48,743 bases of DNA from an uncultured Pelagibacteraceae bacterium (lineage in GTDB: Bacteria > Pseudomonadota > Alphaproteobacteria > Pelagibacterales > Pelagibacteraceae): positions 1-48,743 of the forward strand of contig CACANA010000006.1 in the NCBI GenBank assembly GCA_902533775.1, in the 5' to 3' direction. The notes beneath the pieces were generated by a model, which was given only the letters and a program-made list of their open reading frames with translations, was not told the origin of the DNA and ran no database searches. Each line of letters opens with the position of its first letter. The first letter of the stretch is position 1. Positions 10,384 through 18,534 of this stretch are shown here, piece after piece. Made by a program: the position numbers and the translations under genes.

Positions 10384-12149
10384 TAAACTAAGGACTTACC
10401 TTTGCCAGTAATCTTCTTACTTTCTTGATCTTTGGGCCCTAAAATCATCTGATTATGAGGCTTTCCTGATGGTATCATTGGAAAACAATTTTCTACTTTA
10501 TCAACCATACAATCAAATATTACAGGTCTATCTGTATTCAACATTTCAATAATTTTATCGTCTAACTCTTCTGGCGTTTTTGCTCTTATTCCTACACAGT
10601 TATATGCTTCAGCTAATTTAACGAAATCGGGTAGAGCAGCAGTATAACTTTCAGAATAGTTTTTATCATGTAAAAGTTCTTGCCATTGTCTAACCATACC
10701 CATGTATTGATTATTCAATATAAATATTTTAATTGGAAGGTTGTATTGTACAGCTGTAGACATTTCCTGTATTGTCATTAATACTGAAGCCTCTCCGGCA
10801 ATATCAATGACTAATTTTTTTGGATGAGCAACTTGTACACCCACTGCTGCTGGCAAACCATATCCCATAGTACCTAAACCACCAGATGTCATCCAACGAT
10901 TTGGTTTATTAAATTTATAATGTTGTGCAGCCCACATTTGGTGCTGTCCTACCTCAGTTGTAATATAGGAATCTTTATCTTTAGTTAATTCATATAATCT
11001 TTCAATCGCATATTGAGGTTTTATAGTCTCTTCACTTCCAATATAATCTAAAGATCTAACCGATCTCCATTTTTGAATTTTTTCCCACCACTTAGAAGTC
11101 TTTTGTTTATTTGATTTTAAAAATTTTGACTTTTTTTGTTTTAAACTTTTCAAAGTAGATGAAAGAACATTTTTTACATCTCCCACAATCGCTAAATCAA
11201 CTTTAACATTTTTATTTATAGATGATGGATCTATATCAATGTGAACTTTTTTTGAATTTGGTGAAAATTCATCTATTTTTCCTGTTATCCTATCATCAAA
11301 ACGTGCCCCAATGTTAATCATTAAATCACAGTCATGCATTGCATTATTTGCTTCATAAGTTCCATGCATACCCAACATCCCTAAAAATTGATTATCATCA
11401 CCTGGGAAAGACCCTAATCCCTGTAATGTTGATGTAATAGGAAAGCCTGTTGCATAAACAAGTTCTCTTAAAAGTTCACTAGCCTTAGGTCCAGAATTAA
11501 TCACTCCTCCACCGGTATAAAAAATAGGTTTTGAGGATTTGCTCATTAAATCAATTAACTGATCAATACTATTTTGATTAAAATGATTATGATATTTACC
11601 GTTTGATTTATTTTCTTTTTTGGGTTTTTTATATTTTGTTTTTTGAAATTGAATATCTTTTGGTATATCGACTAAAACTGGTCCTGGTCTACCGGTAGTT
11701 GCTACTTCAAATGCTTTATGTATTGTTTCAGCTAAATCATTTATATCTTTGACTAACCAATTATGTTTAGTGCAAGGTCTGGTTATTCCAGTTGTATCAC
11801 ATTCTTGAAATGCATCTGTACCAATTAAATGAGTTGGAACTTGTCCAGAAATACAAACTAATGGAATCGAATCCATATATGCATCAGTCAAAGCTGTAAC
11901 TACATTTGTTGCACCTGGTCCTGAAGTTACTAAAATAACACCAGGTTTACCTGATGATCTTGCATATCCTTCTGCGGCATGGCCTGCGCCTTGTTCATGT
12001 CTAACTAAAACGTGTTTGATTGATTTAAAATTTTGTAACTCGTCATAAATTGGTAGTACTGCACCACCTGGATAACCAAAAATATGATCAACATTCTGAT
12101 CTTCCATACACTTAAATACAATTTCAGCTCCAGAGTATAATTTTGACAT
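10383..12149 (-). CDS. ilvB: Acetolactate synthase large (catalytic) subunit
   Basis: A 588-residue thiamin-diphosphate enzyme of the AHAS family that makes acetolactate and acetohydroxybutyrate. The N-terminal domain holds GYPGGAVLPIYDEL and the catalytic Glu52 in VRHEQGAGHAAEGYA. The central FAD-binding domain contains IGARFDDRITG. The C-terminal TPP domain has ILNNQYMGMVRQWQ. The metal-binding motif, usually GD(G/A)S, reads GEAS here (Glu453), with Asn480 in the normal place 27 residues on. A lysine-rich insert occupies about 170-190 and another about 335-355. First gene of the ilvBHC run; it has a good candidate promoter just upstream. Confidence 0.96.
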   Translation of the reverse strand: MSKLYSGAEIVFKCMEDQNVDHIFGYPGGAVLPIYDELQNFKSIKHVLVRHEQGAGHAAEGYARSSGKPGVILVTSGPGATNVVTALTDAYMDSIPLVCISGQVPTHLIGTDAFQECDTTGITRPCTKHNWLVKDINDLAETIHKAFEVATTGRPGPVLVDIPKDIQFQKTKYKKPKKENKSNGKYHNHFNQNSIDQLIDLMSKSSKPIFYTGGGVINSGPKASELLRELVYATGFPITSTLQGLGSFPGDDNQFLGMLGMHGTYEANNAMHDCDLMINIGARFDDRITGKIDEFSPNSKKVHIDIDPSSINKNVKVDLAIVGDVKNVLSSTLKSLKQKKSKFLKSNKQKTSKWWEKIQKWRSVRSLDYIGSEETIKPQYAIERLYELTKDKDSYITTEVGQHQMWAAQHYKFNKPNRWMTSGGLGTMGYGLPAAVGVQVAHPKKLVIDIAGEASVLMTIQEMSTAVQYNLPIKIFILNNQYMGMVRQWQELLHDKNYSESYTAALPDFVKLAEAYNCVGIRAKTPEELDDKIIEMLNTDRPVIFDCMVDKVENCFPMIPSGKPHNQMILGPKDQESKKITGKGKSLV

Positions 12150-12155
12150 TAAGAC

Positions 12156-12185
12156 AATCTAGCTGAAGTTGTGCTAATAGGTCAA
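12156..12185 (-). promoter_or_regulatory. Candidate sigma-70 promoter for ilvBHC
   Basis: On the minus strand TTGACC (12185-12180) and TAGATT (12161-12156) are separated by 18 bp. The -10 ends 6 nt before the ilvB ATG, so transcription would start at or very near the start codon, giving a leaderless mRNA. It fills most of the 41-nt gap after miaA. Confidence 0.5.
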
Positions 12186-12190
12186 GCAAT

Positions 12191-13111
12191 CTATGCTGAT
12201 TTAGGAAATTTTTTTAAATATGATTTAAGAGTATTAAATTTTATTTTATGCCAATCAGACATTTGTCCTCTTGCCCAAGTGGACTGTCTCTTAGCATATT
12301 GCCTTGTTTTTATTGATATTTTTTCTTTTAATTCAGTAAGATCTATTCTTTTGTCGAGATATTCTTTAATCTCACTTAGACCAATAACTTTATTAGATGA
12401 TAAATCTTTCTTTACTCTTAATTTATAAAACCTCTTAGCCTCTTTTATTGCTCCATCTCTTAACATTTCATTTGTTCTTAAGGAAATTCTCTCAATTAAT
12501 TTATCTCTAGGATAATCGATATGTAACTTTATAAAACTGTCCTGATTAAAATCAGAGTATGTTTCACTGTACCAATCAAACAAAGATTTATTTGTAAATT
12601 TTTTTACCTCGAAGGCTCTTATTGATCTTTGTGTATCGTTTTTGTTAATTTTTTTTTTGCAAAGTGGGTCTAGCTTAACAAGTTCAGTATAAAATTTAAT
12701 TTGTCCTATTTTCGATTGTTTTTTTCTAATTCTATTTCGAAAGGTAGGTGGAATATCGGGGATTTTAACTATACCATCGATAAGTGCTTTAAAATACAAA
12801 CCAGTTCCGCCTACGAGAATTGGAATTTTATTTTTTTTCTTGATATTTGTGATTTTTAACTTGGCATCCTTAAGCCAATTTCCTGTAGAGTAATTTTCCT
12901 TTACACTTTTAAATCCGTACAAATGATGTGTAATTTTTTTTAAATCATTTCGATGAGGTCTTGCTGTCAAAATTTTTAATTCTTTAAAAATTTGCATACT
13001 ATCTGCATTTATAACTTCTCCGTTTATTTTTTTAGCAAGCTGTATAGCAAATTTTGATTTTCCGGATGCTGTTGGTCCTGAAATAAGAATTATTTTGGAC
13101 TTTAAGTCCAT
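12191..13111 (-). CDS. miaA: tRNA dimethylallyltransferase
   Basis: A 306-residue enzyme that adds an isopentenyl group to A37 of tRNAs reading UNN codons. The P-loop GPTASGKS is at about residues 12-19, followed by the substrate-contact region GEVINADSMQIFK and ILTARP. VGGTGLYFKALIDG marks the central motif, and the C-terminus has KTRQYAKRQSTWARGQ. Its substrate, dimethylallyl diphosphate, comes from the pathway fed by dxs in this window. The start codon shares a base with an adjacent stop (TAATG), this gene following degP. Confidence 0.95.
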   Translation of the reverse strand: MDLKSKIILISGPTASGKSKFAIQLAKKINGEVINADSMQIFKELKILTARPHRNDLKKITHHLYGFKSVKENYSTGNWLKDAKLKITNIKKKNKIPILVGGTGLYFKALIDGIVKIPDIPPTFRNRIRKKQSKIGQIKFYTELVKLDPLCKKKINKNDTQRSIRAFEVKKFTNKSLFDWYSETYSDFNQDSFIKLHIDYPRDKLIERISLRTNEMLRDGAIKEAKRFYKLRVKKDLSSNKVIGLSEIKEYLDKRIDLTELKEKISIKTRQYAKRQSTWARGQMSDWHKIKFNTLKSYLKKFPKSA

Positions 13112-14514
13112 TAATTTAGTTTAACACCAATATATCTTCTTTGGTTATTATTATTGTAAATCGCAATAAGTAAACTTTTATCATTACTTTTTAAAGCTAG
13201 TTTTACAATATTGTCTAGATCACCAATGGTATTGATTTTTTTCTTTTGTGCTTCAACAATAATATTATTTACTTGAAGATAGTTAACTGGACTATCTTTA
13301 TCGATTTCTGTGATAACTAATCCTGTTGTATTTTTTGGTAAATTTCTCTCTTTAATGTCATCTTTATTGAGCAATCTCACTTTTATTTTCAAACCGTCGA
13401 TTGCATCTTCTTTAGGTTTTTCCGTTACTAAACCTTGAGATTTAAAGTCTTCAGATGTTTCTAGTCTTCCAAGTATAATTTCCTTAGTTATTTCACGTTT
13501 ATTTCTCCACACTTTTAGTTTTACTTTTTTTCCAACTTCTGTTTCAGCCACTATTCTAGGAAGTTCACTCATTTCATTAATTTTTTTACCATCAAATTCT
13601 AAAATTATGTCTCCAGCTTTAATTCCTCCTTTATCTGATGGACTATTTTCAGCTACACTAGCTACAAGTGCCCCTCTTGGTTCATCTAATTTTTCAACGT
13701 CTGCAATGTCTTTTGTAACTGTTTGAATTCTAACACCAAGCCATCCTCTTTTAGTTTCACCAAATTCAATTAATTGATTAATTACCTTTTGTGCACTATT
13801 AGAAGGAATTGCAAAACCAATTCCAATTGAACCTGATTGACCTAATATTGCAGTATTAATTCCAACTACATCACCATCCATGTTAAACAGTGGACCTCCT
13901 GAATTACCTTGGTTTATTGATGCATCGGTTTGAATGTAGTCTTCGTATCTAGAAAGTCCGATGCTTCTGTTTCTTGCAGAGATTATTCCTGCGGTAACCG
14001 TTCCACCTAAGCCAAATGGATTACCAATTGCAATAACCCAATCACCAATTCTTGCTGTATCAGAGTCTCCAAATTTAACTGGGGTAAATTTCTGATCTGA
14101 CTCTATTTGAAGAACAGCCAAATCCATGCCAGGATCAGCTCCAATTATTTTTGCCTTTATATTTTTTTCACCATTAACTCTAACAAAAACATCTTCTGCA
14201 CCCTGTATCACATGGTTATTTGTAATAACAATTCCTTTTTCATCTATAATGAAGCCAGATCCAAGCGCACTTGTCTGTCTTTTTTGAGGAGTTCCATAAT
14301 CTTTGAACATATCTTCAAAAGGCGAGCCTGGAGGAAACTCAAATGGAAATGGGTTAGAACGTGTGGTTATTGTTGTTGTAGTTGAGATATTTACTACTGA
14401 TGGCATTAATTTTTCAGCAAGATCTGCAAAAGATGCAGGCATACTTGCTGCGTTAGTAGTATTTTGAATATTAATTGAAAATAATATAAGTAATATAATC
14501 TTTATGAATCTCAT
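13111..14514 (-). CDS. degP: Periplasmic serine protease DegP/HtrA (Do family)
   Basis: A periplasmic protease-chaperone of about 467 residues. It has a signal peptide ending near residue 23 and a trypsin-like domain with the triad His101 (TNNHVIQG), Asp131 (MDLAVL) and Ser205 (NQGNSGGPL). Two PDZ domains follow (about 245-335 and 365-460). I start it at the ATG at 14514, which overlaps the DUF2065 stop as ATGA. A TTG at 14529 would add five residues but looks less likely. It degrades misfolded envelope proteins and sits with hflK-hflC, making a quality-control operon. DegQ or MucD are alternative names for the same family. Confidence 0.95.
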   Translation of the reverse strand: MRFIKIILLILFSINIQNTTNAASMPASFADLAEKLMPSVVNISTTTTITTRSNPFPFEFPPGSPFEDMFKDYGTPQKRQTSALGSGFIIDEKGIVITNNHVIQGAEDVFVRVNGEKNIKAKIIGADPGMDLAVLQIESDQKFTPVKFGDSDTARIGDWVIAIGNPFGLGGTVTAGIISARNRSIGLSRYEDYIQTDASINQGNSGGPLFNMDGDVVGINTAILGQSGSIGIGFAIPSNSAQKVINQLIEFGETKRGWLGVRIQTVTKDIADVEKLDEPRGALVASVAENSPSDKGGIKAGDIILEFDGKKINEMSELPRIVAETEVGKKVKLKVWRNKREITKEIILGRLETSEDFKSQGLVTEKPKEDAIDGLKIKVRLLNKDDIKERNLPKNTTGLVITEIDKDSPVNYLQVNNIIVEAQKKKINTIGDLDNIVKLALKSNDKSLLIAIYNNNNQRRYIGVKLN

Positions 14515-14696
14515 CTTTTTAAGTACCAAATAATAAAAAAGCCAATCAACGCAAATATTAATCCACCAGTTCTTAGTTGATTATCAGTGGCTTCTTTTAA
14601 CTTCATTATCATATTTTTCATTTTTGATGGAAATATGGCGTAAAGAATACCTTCAATAAAAAGGAATAGACCAAATGCAATGATCAATTCTCTCAT
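14511..14696 (-). CDS. DUF2065 small membrane protein
   Basis: A 61-residue protein with two hydrophobic segments (about 1-22 and 42-58) separated by a basic, polar loop. The pattern MRELIIAFGLFLFIEGILYA, then FPSKMKNM and a glycine-containing second helix, matches the DUF2065 (YjeT-like) family. This family commonly lies next to hflC in proteobacteria. Its biochemical role is not established. The 5-nt gap after hflC and the ATGA overlap with degP place it firmly in the hflKC-degP operon. Confidence 0.85.
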   Translation of the reverse strand: MRELIIAFGLFLFIEGILYAIFPSKMKNMIMKLKEATDNQLRTGGLIFALIGFFIIWYLKR

Positions 14697-14701
14697 TAAA
14701 T

Positions 14702-15571
14702 TTACTCTACTTTTTGATCAATATTTCCGAAAAATTTAAAAAATTCACTATCTGGTGAAAGTATCATTGAGGTTTCTCCACCAATTAGAGCTTTTTGATA
14801 AGCTTGCATAGCTCTATAAAAAGCGAAAAATTCAGGATCTTGTCCGAAGGCATCAGCAAAAATCTTATTCTTCAAACCATCACCTTCTCCTTTCATAATC
14901 TCTGATTTTTTCTGTGCATCTGCAAGAATAACTGTTACTTCTTTATCAGCAGTTGAGGTGATTGTTACTGCCATCTCTGCGCCTTTTGCTCTAAATTCTT
15001 TTGCTTCTCTTTCCCTTTCAGTTTGCATTCTTCTAAAAATTGCATCACTGTTCGCTTGAGGAAGGTCTGCTCTTTTAATTCTTACATCAACTATGCTAAT
15101 ACCAAAGTTTTCTGCTTCATTATTTACACCTTCTTGAATTAACGACATTTGTTTTGTTCTATCTTCTGATAAAAGTGTTTGTAGTTCTTGCTGTCCAAGA
15201 ACGTTTCTTATTCTAGAATTTATAATTGTAGCTAATCTTGATCTTGCAACTCTTTCATTACCAACAGATATGTAAAATTTAAGAGGGTCAATTATTTGAA
15301 ATCTTGCGAAGGCGTCGACGATAAGTCTTTTTTGATCTGATGCAATTACTTCTTCCGGTGGTGTATCAAGATTTAAAATTCTTTTATCCAAGAATACAAC
15401 ATTTTGTATGAATGGAATTTTAAAATTAATGCCTGGTTTGGATATAATTCTTTTAGGATCACCAAATTGAAGTACTATTGCTTGATTAACTTCTTTTACA
15501 ATAAAAACTGAAAAGTAAATTGTTGCAGCAATTAGAATTATTATTGGTAATAAAAATTTTCCTGCTTTCAT
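14702..15571 (-). CDS. hflC: SPFH/band-7 protein HflC, FtsH regulator
   Basis: A 289-residue protein with an N-terminal membrane anchor (about residues 6-25) and a band-7/SPFH domain. The latter is visible as VKEVNQAIVLQFGDPKR, and later VDAFARFQI and SIVDVRIKRADLP. The C-terminal half has a long helix rich in A, K and E (EREAKEFRAKGAEMA). HflC pairs with HflK to form large periplasmic cages around FtsH and modulate its proteolysis. It lies one base downstream of hflK. FtsH is encoded about 27 kb away in this window. Confidence 0.95.
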   Translation of the reverse strand: MKAGKFLLPIIILIAATIYFSVFIVKEVNQAIVLQFGDPKRIISKPGINFKIPFIQNVVFLDKRILNLDTPPEEVIASDQKRLIVDAFARFQIIDPLKFYISVGNERVARSRLATIINSRIRNVLGQQELQTLLSEDRTKQMSLIQEGVNNEAENFGISIVDVRIKRADLPQANSDAIFRRMQTEREREAKEFRAKGAEMAVTITSTADKEVTVILADAQKKSEIMKGEGDGLKNKIFADAFGQDPEFFAFYRAMQAYQKALIGGETSMILSPDSEFFKFFGNIDQKVE

Positions 15572-15572
15572 T

Positions 15573-16664
15573 TTAATTAGTCCCTGTCTTTAATTCTTGT
15601 AACGGCAGATACGGAACTACACCTTCACCTGAATTTTTGTCAATTATTATTTTATTAATATCAGCTAACACTTCTTCCATTGTTTCAAGATACATTCTTT
15701 CTTGAGTTACTTTTTTGGCTTTTGCATATTCGTTATAGATAGATAAAAATCTACTTGCTTCTCCTTCTGCCTTTGCAACAACTTCTTTTTTATAAGCTTC
15801 TGCTGCTTGGAGAATTTTTGCGGCCTCTCCTCGTGCTCTTGGAATTACATCGTTAGCATATGCTTCTGCTTCATTCTTTGATCTTTCCATATCTGCTCTT
15901 GCAGCTTGGACATCTCTGAATGCATCAATAACTTGGTCTGGTGGATCTGCTTTTTGAGTTTGAACTTGAGTAATTTGAATTCCACTTGTGTATTCATCTA
16001 AAATTTTTTGAATTATCTCTTGAGTGTCGGCTTCTATAAGAGATCTTCCTTCGGTTAGAATTGGTTGAATATCAGATCGTGCAATAACTTCTCTCATCGC
16101 TGTCTCTGCGGCTGCTTTAACTGTTCCCTCTGGATCTTGAATTTTAAATAAAAAATTACCAGCATCTTTAATTACCCAAAATACTGAAAAATCTATGTTA
16201 ACTATGTTTTCATCACCTGTTAGCATCAAACTTTCTTCTGGAACATCTGCAACTCCGCCTGAAGAAAATCCACTGTCCCTCTCTGACCTAAATCCAATAT
16301 CCATTCGATTAACTTTTGTAACTTTAGGGGTTAATACATTTTCAATCGGAAAAGGAAGATGATAATTTAATCCAGGTTGTGTAGTTTTAACAAATTTTCC
16401 AAATCTTAAAACAACACCTTGTTCATCAGGTAAAACTCTATAAAGACCACTTAAAGTCCAAACAATTAGAAGAATTATAAGACCAATTATTATTGGTTTA
16501 GCGCCACCTTTTCCTCCACCTAAGAATTTATTTATTATTGATTGTAGTTTACTAATAACTTCATCAATATTTGGAGGAGTTGGACCTTTTCTAAATCCAC
16601 CATTTCCACTACCACCTCCACCTGGAGGTGTTCCCCACGGGCTTTGATTTTTAAAATCACTCAT
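15573..16664 (-). CDS. hflK: SPFH/band-7 protein HflK, FtsH regulator
   Basis: A 363-residue protein. It begins with a glycine/proline-rich cytoplasmic tail (residues 1-50, with PPGGGGSGNGG and GGGKGG runs). A membrane segment follows (about 57-75) and then the SPFH domain (PDEQGVVLRFGKF, VFWVIKDAGNFLF, ETAMREVIARSDIQPILTEGR). Next come a long helical region and a C-terminal polar tail. The N-terminal glycine-rich tail is typical of HflK and distinguishes it from HflC. First gene of the leftward hflK-hflC-DUF2065-degP-miaA run. A long dyad symmetry lies 4 nt before its start codon. Confidence 0.95.
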   Translation of the reverse strand: MSDFKNQSPWGTPPGGGGSGNGGFRKGPTPPNIDEVISKLQSIINKFLGGGKGGAKPIIIGLIILLIVWTLSGLYRVLPDEQGVVLRFGKFVKTTQPGLNYHLPFPIENVLTPKVTKVNRMDIGFRSERDSGFSSGGVADVPEESLMLTGDENIVNIDFSVFWVIKDAGNFLFKIQDPEGTVKAAAETAMREVIARSDIQPILTEGRSLIEADTQEIIQKILDEYTSGIQITQVQTQKADPPDQVIDAFRDVQAARADMERSKNEAEAYANDVIPRARGEAAKILQAAEAYKKEVVAKAEGEASRFLSIYNEYAKAKKVTQERMYLETMEEVLADINKIIIDKNSGEGVVPYLPLQELKTGTN

Positions 16665-16667
16665 ATT

Positions 16668-16689
16668 AAGACACTCTATATAGTGTCTT
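16668..16689. promoter_or_regulatory. Inverted repeat in the hflK/mrp divergent promoter region
   Basis: Perfect 8-bp arms AAGACACT (16668-16675) and AGTGTCTT (16682-16689) surround the 6-bp centre CTATAT, which itself contains the self-complementary TATA. It occupies 22 of the 54 bp between the divergent hflK and mrp starts. On the minus strand a TTGTTT/TATATA pair with 16-bp spacing would place the hflK -10 inside the dyad. A repressor or stress regulator binding here would block it. No gene converges on this spot, so a terminator is unlikely. Confidence 0.45.
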
Positions 16690-16718
16690 TATTAGTAAAA
16701 ACAAGGTAATGGTAAATT

Positions 16719-17543
16719 ATGGACAACAAAAAAGTAGGTTTAAGTGACACAACAAAGGCAAAAACTGAGCCAAAAACCTTTAGGAGGAACCCTATTATTG
16801 GAACAAAGTTTACAATTGCAATCTCAAGTGCAAAAGGAGGAGTAGGAAAGTCAACATTTGCCTCGAATCTTGCTTTGGCATTAAAAAAAATGGATTTAAA
16901 TGTTGGTTTGCTTGATGCAGATATATATGGACCATCATTGCCAAAATTATTCTCTATAAATGAAAAGCCTGAAAGTGATGGGCAAAAATTAAAGCCAATT
17001 TTAAAATATGGAATTCAATGTATGTCCATAGGATTTTTAACAGAAGAGCAAACACCAATGATTTGGAGGGGTCCTATGGTTATATCTGCAATAAAAACTT
17101 TTACACAAAAAGTTATGTGGGAAAATTTAGATTTTTTAATTGTTGATATGCCGCCAGGAACTGGAGATACGCAATTGACTTTTGCGCAAGAAATTAACCT
17201 AGATGGAGTAATTATTATATCTACACCACAAGAAATAGCCTTACAGGATGTAAAACGTGGAATAAGGATGTTTGATAAACTTAAAGTAAAAATATTAGGA
17301 CTTATAGATAATATGAGTCATTTCGTTGGAGATGATGGAAAAAAATATGCAATATTCGGTGAAGGTGGCGTAAAAAAGACTGCTGAAGAATTTAAAAAAG
17401 ATTTTATGGGAGAAATACCAATTGATCCTGAAGTTGGAAAGCAAGGAGATTTGGGTTCACCAATAGTAGAAAGCAAGCCTGACCATGAGATATCTAAAAT
17501 ATATTTTGAGTTTGCAGAAAAAATTAAATCAATTTATCTTTAA
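16719..17543 (+). CDS. mrp: Mrp/ApbC-type ParA-family ATPase (iron-sulfur cluster carrier family)
   Basis: A 274-residue P-loop ATPase of the Mrp/NBP35/ApbC family. The deviant Walker A KGGVGKS is at residues 39-45, and [24 protein letters not shown] and [14 protein letters not shown] follow in family order. Family members carry or assemble Fe-S clusters. Two points differ from E. coli ApbC. The N-terminal MIP18/DUF59 domain is absent, replaced by a 28-residue polar leader. The usual CxxC after LIDNMSHFV is also absent; the segment reads [14 protein letters not shown]. The start sits 54 bp from divergent hflK. Its 3' end overlaps thyX by 20 nt. Confidence 0.9.
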   Translation: MDNKKVGLSDTTKAKTEPKTFRRNPIIGTKFTIAISSAKGGVGKSTFASNLALALKKMDLNVGLLDADIYGPSLPKLFSINEKPESDGQKLKPILKYGIQCMSIGFLTEEQTPMIWRGPMVISAIKTFTQKVMWENLDFLIVDMPPGTGDTQLTFAQEINLDGVIIISTPQEIALQDVKRGIRMFDKLKVKILGLIDNMSHFVGDDGKKYAIFGEGGVKKTAEEFKKDFMGEIPIDPEVGKQGDLGSPIVESKPDHEISKIYFEFAEKIKSIYL

Positions 17544-18471
17544 GATTAAAAGCTTCCATAAGTTCGTTCCATTCTCTTTTAGATAAACCTGTGTCATCGA
17601 TAGAAACATTTTCACCTTTTATAAGTTTTTGAATAATAATTTTTCCTTTTGCAGAAACTTCTGTTCCACCAACCCTATAATCCATAAAAGCTTCATAAGT
17701 TATTGGTACCCATTTTTTAACAGTATCAAGCATAGCATCTGCATAAGCTCTAATCTCGTACTGAGCATGATGATCTGCTCTAAGCCTCAAAAAATTCATC
17801 AGATTTAATAAATCTGTTTTCCAATACCATTGAGTGTAAGTATTTAATGTTAAATTCATTCTAGCAAGCTCTCTTGCTAAACCTACAGCATTTTCGTCAA
17901 TAGTTGATCCATCATATCTTTCATTAAGCATAGTTTCATAATTATTATAAGTTTGTTCAGCATCACTTTTTAATAAATTCAAAACTTTTTTTGCTTTTTC
18001 TCCATCTAAAATATCACCTCTACCTTGTCTATTACTCTGTGATTGAGCAGCAAGATGTTGCGGCTCTGGTAGATAAAATTCTTTATCTAAAATCGAGTAT
18101 CTTGCAGAATATTCATTTACATTTGCTGTTCTGTGTCTAATCCATTGTCTTGCTATAAATATAGGTAGCTTTACATGATATTTTATTTCACACATTTCAA
18201 AAGGAGTACTGTGCCAATGTCTCATCAAATATTTTATTAAACCAGCATCTGTTGAAACTTTTTTTGTACCTTTTCCATAAGAAACTCTAGCTGATTGAAC
18301 TACGGAGGTATCATCACCCATATAGTCAACCACTCTTATAAAACCGTGGTCTAATATTGGAATTGCATCGTACAGAATTTTTTCAAGTTCTGGTGCTGTC
18401 ACTCTTTTTGTTGAATTTTGCTGAGATTGCTGGTCTTTTATTTCTTTTATTTGTTCGTCAGTTAACTTCAT
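17524..18471 (-). CDS. thyX: Flavin-dependent thymidylate synthase
   Basis: A 315-residue ThyX protein. The signature [15 protein letters not shown] (RHRx7S type) is in the middle of the sequence. FAD and dUMP contact residues are suggested by [11 protein letters not shown] and the C-terminal half [14 protein letters not shown]. ThyX methylates dUMP using methylene-THF and reduced flavin, releasing THF rather than DHF. The protein is longer than the compact bacterial forms (about 220-250), with an N-terminal extension of about 30 polar residues. It converges on mrp with 20 nt overlap and is divergent from the tmRNA gene. Confidence 0.96.
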   Translation of the reverse strand: MKLTDEQIKEIKDQQSQQNSTKRVTAPELEKILYDAIPILDHGFIRVVDYMGDDTSVVQSARVSYGKGTKKVSTDAGLIKYLMRHWHSTPFEMCEIKYHVKLPIFIARQWIRHRTANVNEYSARYSILDKEFYLPEPQHLAAQSQSNRQGRGDILDGEKAKKVLNLLKSDAEQTYNNYETMLNERYDGSTIDENAVGLARELARMNLTLNTYTQWYWKTDLLNLMNFLRLRADHHAQYEIRAYADAMLDTVKKWVPITYEAFMDYRVGGTEVSAKGKIIIQKLIKGENVSIDDTGLSKREWNELMEAFNLKDKLI

Positions 18472-18481
18472 GAATAATTTA

Positions 18482-18511
18482 TTGAATCTGTTGAATTTGG
18501 TTTTATATTAT
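18482..18511 (+). promoter_or_regulatory. Candidate promoter for the tmRNA gene
   Basis: TTGAAT (18482-18487) precedes TATATT (18504-18509) by 16 bp, or TATTAT (18506-18511) by 18 bp. Transcription would start around 18516-18518, just before the acceptor piece of the tmRNA and at a small GTTGG/CCAAC hairpin (18516-18529). Other spacings are possible in such AT-rich sequence. Confidence 0.35.
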
Positions 18512-18534
18512 TAATGTTGGTTTTCCAACTATGA

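Noticed and set aside
12150..12190. Leader-peptide attenuator before ilvB
   Set aside because: The gap is only 41 nt, contains no Leu/Val/Ile-rich short frame and no alternative hairpins.
12171..12428. Plus-strand open frame across the ilvB/miaA junction
   Set aside because: It covers the ilvB promoter candidate and the 3' end of miaA; no domain is visible.
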